Shown here: in pieces, positions 1 to 4,254 of the stretch
Numbering within the stretch: the first letter of the stretch is position 1
Layout of the letters: every line of letters begins with the position of its first letter
From: Clostridia bacterium
Lineage (GTDB): Bacteria; Bacillota; Clostridia; Oscillospirales; Acutalibacteraceae
Assembly (NCBI GenBank): GCA_017559885.1
Contig: JAFYQN010000062.1
Span: forward strand, 1-6,041
Length of the DNA stretch: 6,041 bases
Direction: 5' to 3'
Notes under the pieces: model-generated
What the model saw: only the letters and a program-made list of their open reading frames with translations
What the model was told of the DNA's origin: nothing
Databases searched by the model: none
Position numbers and translations under genes: made by a program

Positions 1-50
1 ATGATGTCAGCAAAGCGTGACTCGACCAATCCTAATTTTATATCCGGCAT
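1..50 (-). CDS. BlaI/MecI/CopY-family transcriptional repressor, N-terminal fragment (runs off left edge)
   Basis: The minus strand reads MPDIKLGLVESRFADI and continues past the window edge. In the BlaI/MecI/CopY family this segment begins the first helix of the N-terminal winged-helix DNA-binding domain, and the LG-VESRFADII pattern is the form I associate with clostridial members (family recognition from memory, not a search). The start at 50 is chosen because GGGAGG (complement of 59-64) lies 8 nt upstream; an in-frame ATG at 56 would leave only 2 nt. Family members are dimeric repressors that bind palindromes over their own promoter and are often paired with a BlaR1/M56 sensor peptidase. 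Two palindromes upstream fit that. Only 16 codons are visible, so the regulated target and any partner sensor cannot be known. Confidence 0.72.
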   Translation of the reverse strand, partial: MPDIKLGLVESRFADI

Positions 51-70
51 AATCATTACCTCCCAAAACT

Positions 71-87
71 GTCTATTGTCAATAGAC
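71..87. promoter_or_regulatory. Palindromic operator 1 (perfect 8+1+8 inverted repeat)
   Basis: GTCTATTG-T-CAATAGAC is a perfect inverted repeat. It covers the proposed -10 of the BlaI-like gene and lies 7 nt upstream of its Shine-Dalgarno sequence. Repressor binding here would block the promoter, so negative autoregulation is likely. That it binds the adjacent BlaI-like protein is inferred from position and symmetry. Confidence 0.65.
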
Positions 88-109
88 TCTACCATCAGTC
101 TACTATCAA
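81..109 (-). promoter_or_regulatory. Promoter of the BlaI-like gene
   Basis: On the minus strand TTGATA (complement of 104-109) is followed after 17 bp by TCTATT (complement of 81-86). The -35 is close to consensus and the -10 is weak. Transcription would start near 74 and give a leader of about 24 nt before the ATG at 50. Each promoter element lies inside one palindromic operator. Confidence 0.5.
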
Positions 110-114
110 TAGAC
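98..114. promoter_or_regulatory. Palindromic operator 2 (imperfect copy)
   Basis: GTCTACTATCAATAGAC shares the outer GTCTA/TAGAC arms and the full CAATAGAC half with operator 1; the other half differs at two inner positions. The centres of the two sites are 27 bp apart. This copy covers the proposed -35. Two operators in front of one gene are common for BlaI-type repressors. Confidence 0.6.
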
Positions 115-128
115 AAGAAAATCAAGTT

Positions 129-161
129 ACAAAAATGTAATACAACTTAACAAAAATGTAA
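129..161. repeat. 12-bp direct repeat, 21-bp period
   Basis: ACAAAAATGTAA occurs at 129-140 and again at 150-161, so the period is 21 bp, about two helical turns. The first copy, with its flank, also forms TTACA-AAAA-TGTAA (127-140), an inverted repeat. It lies upstream of the BlaI-like promoter and just behind the second terminator of the AraC gene. It could be an activator site, an extra repressor site, or chance in AT-rich DNA. Confidence 0.4.
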
Positions 162-191
162 AAAAGTAGGGGAGGGGTTCCATCCCCTCCC
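160..191 (-). terminator. Second, tandem terminator hairpin
   Basis: GGGAGGGG/CCCCTCCC (170-177 with 184-191) forms an 8-bp GC stem with a 6-nt loop. Read leftward it is followed by CTAC and then six T residues (complement of 160-165). It backs up the first terminator and shields the BlaI-like promoter from AraC-gene read-through. The four-base gap before the T-tract makes it less canonical than the first. Confidence 0.6.
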
Positions 192-232
192 TTAACACAA
201 CAAAAAGGGAGGGCACAGAGACCCTCCCCTAC
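166..232. repeat. Inverted pair of 26-nt GTAGGGGAGGG hairpin modules
   Basis: Two modules of identical design, GTAGGGGAGGG - 8 nt - CCCTCCC, lie in opposite orientation: 166-191 on the plus strand and 232-207 on the minus strand. The outer 11 bases are perfect complements of each other, so one large stem-loop (166-176 with 222-232, holding an inner hairpin 185-193 with 205-213) competes with two separate hairpins. Only the 8-nt loops differ. The strong GC block stands out in otherwise AT-rich intergenic DNA. GTAGGGG-headed palindromes resemble short dispersed repeats of some gut Clostridia; that link is from memory. Confidence 0.6.
202..228 (-). terminator. Rho-independent terminator of the AraC-family gene
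   Basis: Read leftward, GGGAGGG (complement of 222-228) pairs perfectly with CCCTCCC (complement of 207-213) around an 8-nt loop and is followed at once by TTTTTG (complement of 201-206). The hairpin begins about 12 nt after the stop codon of the AraC gene at 241. An all-GC 7-bp stem with a U-tract is a standard intrinsic terminator. Confidence 0.8.
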
Positions 233-240
233 AAAATTTG

Positions 241-1059
241 TTATATCTTGTTATATTCCGTTTTTGGTGCTTTGCCGTATTCTTTGTAAAAAGCGCGATA
301 AAATACCGAATAATCGTTAAATCCGCATAGCGCGGCGGCGCGCGTGGGGGAGATACCGTCCGAGAGCATTCGCTTGGCGTTTACGAGTCGTTTTGCATTA
401 ATATAGTTTTGCACGGTAGAACCGGTTGCCGACTTAAAACTGCGGCAAAGTTGTGCCTTGCTTATATAAAACCTGTTGCATATAGTATCAAGTGTTAGGT
501 TGTCGTTTATGTGGTTGTTTATATATCGCACAATTTGTTGTGTTAGCGATTCGCCGCCTGTATCCTTTGCGTGACGAGAGTTATAAACCTTGTATACCTC
601 GTTAAGTAGCGGCAAAAGATTGCAACTAACCTGCAGATGACGGTTTTGCGATTCGCTAAGCAGATTGTTTACCAAAAGATTGTATATTTCGGGTTTAAAG
701 TCGTCGCGCGAATAACGGTTAAAGGTACCTGGTTCGTGATTTAAAAACGCTTCGAGTAACAGTCCGTCTTTGTCAAATGCTTTAAAAAAGTCCTCGCTAA
801 AGTGTGCCGAAAAACGTTCGTAAGGACGGGAAGTATCAATATCTATATAATGTGATTCGGCAGGGCGCATCAGTATTATATCGCCTTGCGACAGGGGGTA
901 CTCGTTACCCTCTATCAAAAATTTGCCTCTGCCGTGTACGAATATATACAGTTCAAAAGTATCATGCGTATGCAGTTTAAATGACTCTTTATCGGGTCTT
1001 TCATCACAGTAATAATGACAGTTTAAACCATCTTGTTTATGTGTAAAATACTTGCTCAT
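241..1059 (-). CDS. AraC-family transcriptional regulator with N-terminal cupin sensor domain
   Basis: The protein has 272 residues, normal for a one-domain-sensor AraC regulator. Residues about 25-95 form an AraC-type cupin: H30-x-H32-x3-E36, a FLIEGNEYPLSQGD strand-turn and a RPAESHYI strand, the usual effector pocket. Residues about 173-272 form the double helix-turn-helix domain: the first HTH around LDTICNRFYISKAQLCRSFK (189-208), the second around ISPTRAAALCGFNDYSVFYRAF, ending with the family signature YGKAPKTEY. It has no signal peptide or membrane segment, so it is a cytoplasmic DNA-binding protein. The ATG at 1059 follows GGTGA (complement of 1064-1068) by about 4 nt. It is divergent from the uxuA operon and most likely its activator, with a sugar or sugar acid as effector. 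Its codon use is more GC-rich in places (GCGGCGGCGCGCG near 331-343) than the strongly CTT/CGT-biased operon. The exact ligand cannot be read from sequence. Confidence 0.93.
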   Translation of the reverse strand: MSKYFTHKQDGLNCHYYCDERPDKESFKLHTHDTFELYIFVHGRGKFLIEGNEYPLSQGDIILMRPAESHYIDIDTSRPYERFSAHFSEDFFKAFDKDGLLLEAFLNHEPGTFNRYSRDDFKPEIYNLLVNNLLSESQNRHLQVSCNLLPLLNEVYKVYNSRHAKDTGGESLTQQIVRYINNHINDNLTLDTICNRFYISKAQLCRSFKSATGSTVQNYINAKRLVNAKRMLSDGISPTRAAALCGFNDYSVFYRAFYKEYGKAPKTEYNKI

Positions 1060-1075
1060 AATATCACCAAAGGGT

Positions 1076-1104
1076 AGTATATCACACTTTTATACGATTT
1101 GCAA
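1076..1104 (-). promoter_or_regulatory. Promoter of the AraC-family gene
   Basis: On the minus strand TTGCAA (complement of 1099-1104) and TATACT (complement of 1076-1081) are separated by exactly 17 bp. The -35 matches the sigma-A consensus at four of six positions and the -10 at five of six. Transcription would begin near 1069, giving a very short leader before the ATG at 1059. The -35 lies within one copy of the 9-bp direct repeat, so the regulator may repress its own gene. Confidence 0.6.
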
Positions 1105-1127
1105 TGTTTAAAGATAATATTTGCAAT
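1097..1127. promoter_or_regulatory. Candidate AraC-type binding site: two ATTTGCAAT direct repeats
   Basis: ATTTGCAAT occurs at 1097-1105 and 1119-1127, so the period is 22 bp, about two turns of the helix. AraC-family dimers typically bind two direct half-sites spaced this way. The promoter-proximal copy touches the first base of the proposed uxuA -35, as in class II activation, and the distal copy covers the -35 of the regulator's own promoter. Assignment to the adjacent regulator is inference. Confidence 0.55.
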
Positions 1128-1155
1128 TCCATTGTTAAAAGTATTTTTGTATAAT
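1127..1155 (+). promoter_or_regulatory. Promoter of the uxuA operon
   Basis: A perfect -10, TATAAT (1150-1155), is preceded at 17 bp by TTCCAT (1127-1132), which matches the -35 consensus at only two positions. A strong -10 with a poor -35 is what an activator-dependent promoter looks like. An alternative is TTGTTA (1132-1137) with TATATA (1155-1160), also at 17 bp. The start point would be near 1162, giving a leader of about 64 nt. Confidence 0.55.
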
Positions 1156-1177
1156 ATATATAACAATGGTATATTAT
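1129..1177. promoter_or_regulatory. Two interleaved inverted repeats around the uxuA -10 and start point
   Basis: CCATTGTTA (1129-1137) and TAACAATGG (1161-1169) are perfect 9-bp inverted arms flanking the -10. ATAATATA (1151-1158) and TATATTAT (1170-1177) are perfect 8-bp inverted arms, the left one overlapping the -10. One or both may be operator sites for the AraC protein or for a second regulator. The second pair is pure A+T and more likely than the first to be chance. Confidence 0.4.
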
Positions 1178-1182
1178 GCCTA

Positions 1183-1196
1183 AGAAATCGTTGTTA
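1183..1196. promoter_or_regulatory. Possible CcpA cre box in the uxuA leader
   Basis: AGAAATCGTTGTTA matches the Firmicutes cre consensus TGWAANCGNTNWCA at all but positions 1 and 13. It sits about 20 bp downstream of the predicted start point, a place where CcpA can block elongation, and a sugar-acid operon is a usual CcpA target. The two mismatches and AT-rich setting keep this tentative. Confidence 0.35.
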
Positions 1197-1225
1197 AAAA
1201 TTTTTAAAACGGACGGTGTAAGCAC

Positions 1226-2308
1226 ATGCAAATGACATTTCGTTGGTACGGTGAGGGTAATGATAAAATCTCACTACAAGACATCAAACAAATCCCCGGT
1301 GTAGAGGGTATTGTTTGGGCGCTTCACGACAAAATGCCAGGTGAAATCTGGAGTGAAGAAGAAATCGCAAAGGTAAAGGCACAATGTGACGAGTACGGTT
1401 TTAACATTGACGTTGTTGAGTCTGTAAACGTTCACGACGATATTAAAATCGGTCTTCCTACTCGTGATAAGTACATTGAAAACTATATTCAAACAATTCG
1501 TAATCTTTCAAAATTTGGTGTAAAGGTTATATGCTACAACTTTATGCCAATATTTGACTGGACACGTTCAGATTTGTTCCACCCTGTAGGCGACGGCTCT
1601 ACCGCCCTCTTTTATGAAAAGGGTATGATTCAAGACGACTACAATGCAATGGCAAACTACATTCTTGAGTTTACCGAAAAATATAATATGTCATTCCCGG
1701 GTTGGGAACCTGAAAGAATGGCAAAACTTGATGAGTTATTTAAGGCATACGAAGGTGTTGACCACGAAAAACTTTGGGCAAACCTTAAATACTTCCTCGA
1801 AAAACTTATGCCCGTTTGTGAAGAAACAGGTATCAAGATGGCAATTCACATGGACGATCCACCATGGGATATTTTTGGTCTTCCACGTCTTCTTATCGAC
1901 GAGCCAAGCATTGATAGATTCCTTAAGATGGTTGACAGTCCCTACAACTGCTTAACACTTTGCTCGGGTAGTCTTAACGCTAATCCCGAAAATAACGTTG
2001 CCGACATCGTTAGAAAGCACTGCGACCGTATCGCATTTGCTCACGTTCGTAACGTTAAGCATTTCCCGAATGGTGACTTCTCAGAAGCAAGTCACCGCGA
2101 CTGCGACGGCGATACAAGAATTCTTGATATACTTAAAGCGTACCACGATTGTGGATTTGACGGTTATATCCGTCCTGACCACGGTAGACACCTTTGGGGT
2201 GAAAAAGCAGGTACAGTAAGACCGGGTTATGGTCTTTATGATAGAGCGCTTGGCATTATGTATATGCTTGGCGTTTGGGACACACTTGAAAAGGAAGGTA
2301 AAAAGTAA
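1226..2308 (+). CDS. uxuA: D-mannonate dehydratase (EC 4.2.1.8)
   Basis: UxuA dehydrates D-mannonate to 2-keto-3-deoxy-D-gluconate in the cytoplasm, in hexuronate catabolism. The 360 residues match the usual length and the protein opens with the family signature MTFRWYG (3-9). Further conserved blocks are CYNFMPIFDWTRSDL (103-117), IHMDDPPWDIFGLPR (207-221), TLCSGSL (244-250), FAHVRNV (271-277) and RPDHGRHLWGE (316-326). By alignment from memory to the Streptococcus suis enzyme, the Mn2+ ligands would be H208, C246, H273 and D318, all present. The ATG at 1226 follows GGACGGTG (1211-1218) by 7 nt; an in-frame ATG at 1232 would remove only Met-Gln. It is the first gene of the operon and overlaps the next by one base. 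No frameshift or missing ligand is seen. Confidence 0.97.
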   Translation: MQMTFRWYGEGNDKISLQDIKQIPGVEGIVWALHDKMPGEIWSEEEIAKVKAQCDEYGFNIDVVESVNVHDDIKIGLPTRDKYIENYIQTIRNLSKFGVKVICYNFMPIFDWTRSDLFHPVGDGSTALFYEKGMIQDDYNAMANYILEFTEKYNMSFPGWEPERMAKLDELFKAYEGVDHEKLWANLKYFLEKLMPVCEETGIKMAIHMDDPPWDIFGLPRLLIDEPSIDRFLKMVDSPYNCLTLCSGSLNANPENNVADIVRKHCDRIAFAHVRNVKHFPNGDFSEASHRDCDGDTRILDILKAYHDCGFDGYIRPDHGRHLWGEKAGTVRPGYGLYDRALGIMYMLGVWDTLEKEGKK

Positions 2309-3132
2309 TGGAAAAAGTAATAGTTGTAACAGGCGCCGGCGGCGTACTTTGCTCGGGTTTTGCTGAGTTTTTAGCAAGTAAGGGCGCAAAGGTAGCGCTT
2401 TTAGACCTTAATGAAGAAGCAGCAGCAAAGGTTGCTGAAGGTATTAATGCAAATGGTGGCACCGCTAAAGCATACAAATGTAACTGTCTTGATAAAGCAG
2501 ACATTGAAGCAGTACACCAAAAAGTTCTTGCAGATTTTGGCAAGTGCGATATTCTTGTAAACGGCGCAGGTGGTAACAACCCACGTTGCACAACTGCTCA
2601 CGAAGAATATGTTGCAGGTGACGAGACTGCAGAAGATTTCCTTACATTCTTTAACATTGACGAAAAGGGCTTTGATTTTGTATTCGACCTTAATATGAAG
2701 GGCGTACTTCTTCCTAGCCAGGTATTTATGGTAGATATGATTGGCCGTAAGGGTTGCTCGGTACTTAACGTATCTTCAATGAACGCTTACCGTCCTCTTA
2801 CCAAGATTCCTGCATACTCTGCAGCAAAAGCAGCAGTTACAAACTTTACTTCTTGGCTTGCAGTTCACTTTGCAAAAGAGGGTATTCGTGTAAACGCTAT
2901 TGCTCCGGGCTTCTTTGTATCAAACCAAAATCGTGCGCTCCTCTTTAACGAAGACGGCACACCAACCCCACGTACCGACAAGATTTTGCGTTCTACCCCA
3001 ATGGGTCGTTTCGGCGAAGCAGAAGAACTTTTAGGCACAGTAGAATGGTTGCTTGATGAAACCAAGTCAGGTTTTGTAACAGGCATCACTGTTCCGGTTG
3101 ATGGTGGTTTCTCTGCATACTCAGGAGTTTAA
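2308..3132 (+). CDS. uxuB: SDR-family D-mannonate oxidoreductase (fructuronate reductase), UxuB/YjmF type
   Basis: This would interconvert D-fructuronate and D-mannonate with NAD(H) (EC 1.1.1.57), the step before UxuA. It is a 274-residue classical short-chain dehydrogenase: TGAGGVLCSG (8-17) is the Rossmann glycine motif, D33 after the second strand favours NAD over NADP, NGAGG (85-89) replaces the usual NNAG, the catalytic set is S157, Y170 and K174 in YSAAK, followed by PGF (200-202) and a C-terminal VDGGF (264-268). The GGVLC form and an acidic insertion around 95-123 resemble Bacillus subtilis YjmF rather than the unrelated long-chain E. coli UxuB. It starts within the stop codon of uxuA (TAATG at 2306-2310), with AAGGAAGG (2289-2296) as ribosome-binding site, so the two are translationally coupled. 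Substrate is assigned from family resemblance plus the uxuA neighbour; gluconate-type oxidation is the main alternative. Confidence 0.87.
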   Translation: MEKVIVVTGAGGVLCSGFAEFLASKGAKVALLDLNEEAAAKVAEGINANGGTAKAYKCNCLDKADIEAVHQKVLADFGKCDILVNGAGGNNPRCTTAHEEYVAGDETAEDFLTFFNIDEKGFDFVFDLNMKGVLLPSQVFMVDMIGRKGCSVLNVSSMNAYRPLTKIPAYSAAKAAVTNFTSWLAVHFAKEGIRVNAIAPGFFVSNQNRALLFNEDGTPTPRTDKILRSTPMGRFGEAEELLGTVEWLLDETKSGFVTGITVPVDGGFSAYSGV

Positions 3133-3233
3133 GTTTGAGTAAAATTGCCCACAGCACCGCTTTTGTTCGGGGCAGTATCGGTTATACGGCACCACTCTCT
3201 TCAAACGGCACTGTGAACAATTTTCTTTCAAAC
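3133..3233 (+). repeat. Structured ~100-nt intergenic element, copy 1
   Basis: The element begins at the first base after the uxuB stop codon and ends 26 nt before the next start codon. Its ends are complementary: GTTTGA (3133-3138) with TCAAAC (3228-3233), and AAAATTG (3141-3147) with CAATTTT (3218-3224). Inside, CACAG (3150-3154) pairs with CTGTG (3211-3215) and CCG (3157-3159) with CGG (3206-3208), enclosing an arm from GGGGC (3169-3173) through GTAT/ATAC to GCACC (3189-3193). A second copy lies at 4110. No U-tract follows, so it is not an intrinsic terminator. It could be a cis-acting RNA, a processing or stability element, or a dispersed repeat. I do not recognise it as a known riboswitch class. 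Confidence 0.8.
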
Positions 3234-3259
3234 TATCTTTTCGAAAGGAAAAATTGGTT

Positions 3260-4108
3260 ATGAATCAGAATGTTAAAATTTACGGCTTTGCCGATGAAGC
3301 AAGCCCAATGATAGACGAACAAATCAAGGCTATGCACCGTAATGGTCTTGCAGGTCTTGAAATTCGTAATGTTGACGGCACTTGGATTGCAGGTGTAGAG
3401 GTTGACAAAATTAAAGAAGTAAAGGTAAAGATGGATGCCGCAGGTCTTGAGACTTGGGCAATCGGTTCTGCTATTGGTAAGATAGATATTGAAACAGGCG
3501 ATTTTGAAGCGCACCTTGAAAACCTTAAAAAGATGATTGAGTTCGCTCATATTCTTGATGCAAAAAATCTTCGCGCGTTCTCGTTCTTTATTCCAAAGGG
3601 CAAGAATCCCGACGATTATAAAAACGAGGTTATGGACAGACTTGGTAAGATGCTTGACGTTATGCGTGGTAGTGGCGTTACATTCTGTCACGAAAACGAA
3701 AAGGGTATCTATGGTGATATTGCTCCTCGTTGCCTTGAAATTCTTAACACATTCCCTGAAATTGAGGGTGTATTTGATACCGCTAACTTTGTTCAGTGCG
3801 GTCAAGATACTGCTGAAGCTTGGAATATGCTAAAGCACCGTATTAAGTACGTTCACGTAAAAGATGCAAGAATGTCTGACGGCGTTGTAGTTCCCCCAGG
3901 CAAGGGTGACGGTAACTATGGTCTTATCATCCCAGAGTATTTGGCAATGGGTGGCACAGTATTTACAATGGAACCACACCTTACCGAGTTTGTAGGTCTT
4001 CAGGGCCTTGAACGCGAGGGTGAGGAAAGCGCAGTAGGCGAAATAAAGTTTAACAGCAACGAAGAAGCATTTGACTATGCTTGCGATGCATTTAAAGCAT
4101 TATTTTAA
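3260..4108 (+). CDS. TIM-barrel sugar isomerase/epimerase-family protein (xylose isomerase-like, AP endonuclease 2 fold), first of two
   Basis: The 282-residue protein has the fold of the COG1082/IolE-IolI family: metal-dependent TIM barrels that isomerise, epimerise or dehydrate sugars, inosotols and oxidised sugars. Probable metal ligands lie at the ends of successive strands: E145 in FCHENEKG, D173 in GVFDTANF, H199 in YVHVKD and E238 in FTMEP. GKGDGNYG (214-221) corresponds to the usual G-G-[DE] loop before the last strands. There is no signal peptide. ATG 3260 is chosen over a TTG at 3254 because GAAAGGA (3243-3249) lies 10 nt upstream of it, close to the 8-nt layout of the next gene, whereas TTG would be only 4 nt away. 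It lies between the two structured repeats, after uxuB. The exact reaction cannot be assigned; a role in supplying fructuronate or another keto-sugar is inferred from the neighbours. Confidence 0.85.
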   Translation: MNQNVKIYGFADEASPMIDEQIKAMHRNGLAGLEIRNVDGTWIAGVEVDKIKEVKVKMDAAGLETWAIGSAIGKIDIETGDFEAHLENLKKMIEFAHILDAKNLRAFSFFIPKGKNPDDYKNEVMDRLGKMLDVMRGSGVTFCHENEKGIYGDIAPRCLEILNTFPEIEGVFDTANFVQCGQDTAEAWNMLKHRIKYVHVKDARMSDGVVVPPGKGDGNYGLIIPEYLAMGGTVFTMEPHLTEFVGLQGLEREGEESAVGEIKFNSNEEAFDYACDAFKALF

Positions 4109-4109
4109 C

Positions 4110-4213
4110 GTTTGAGTAAAATTGCCCATAGCACCATTTTTTGTTCGGGGCGGTATTAGGATATACAGCACCGCTCACGGCAAAATGGCACTATGAACAA
4201 TTTTCTTTCAAAC
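4110..4213 (+). repeat. Structured ~100-nt intergenic element, copy 2
   Basis: This same-orientation copy of the element at 3133 begins one base after a stop codon and ends 41 nt before the next start. The first 19 nt and the last 20 nt, plus a central TTTTGTTCGGGGC, are identical to copy 1. CATAG (4127-4131) pairs with CTATG (4191-4195) where copy 1 has CACAG/CTGTG, and CCA (4134-4136) pairs with TGG (4186-4188) where copy 1 has CCG/CGG: both sides of the stems change together. The inner arm can form seven pairs, GGGCGGT (4148-4154) with ACCGCTC (4170-4176), including one G-U. Between the element and the ribosome-binding site lies a small A+T hairpin (4224-4229 with 4233-4238). Confidence 0.8.
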
Positions 4214-4254
4214 TATATTTACTCTTTTTATAAAAAAGTGAAAGGAATATAATT

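Noticed and set aside
51..56. Upstream in-frame ATG for the BlaI-like gene
   Set aside because: Only 2 nt separate it from GGGAGG, too close for efficient initiation; the ATG at 50 has an 8-nt spacer.
120..232. CRISPR array or attachment site in the repeat-rich left region
   Set aside because: There are only two copies of each repeat, without uniform unique spacers, and no tRNA or integrase is near.
2081..2591. Overlapping minus-strand frames across the uxuA/uxuB junction
   Set aside because: They are antisense to motif-complete UxuA and UxuB and show no domain or sensible ribosome-binding site.
3133..3233. A known riboswitch (for example c-di-GMP, THF, ZTP, TPP)
   Set aside because: I could not match the conserved cores of classes I know, and there is no expression platform with a terminator.
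3254..3259. TTG start giving two extra residues on the first TIM-barrel protein
   Set aside because: It is only 4 nt from the GAAAGGA ribosome-binding site, while the ATG at 3260 is better spaced and begins the conserved region.
3233..3805. 190-codon open frame on the minus strand opposite the first TIM-barrel gene
   Set aside because: It lies wholly antisense to a well-supported enzyme gene, has low-complexity I/N/F/T-rich content, no recognisable domain, and reflects the codon bias of the sense strand.
3133..4213. The twin elements as a MITE or insertion sequence
   Set aside because: The ends are inverted repeats, but no flanking target-site duplication is visible, both copies have the same orientation and junction position, and internal paired changes favour an RNA role. 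It is not fully excluded without genome copies.
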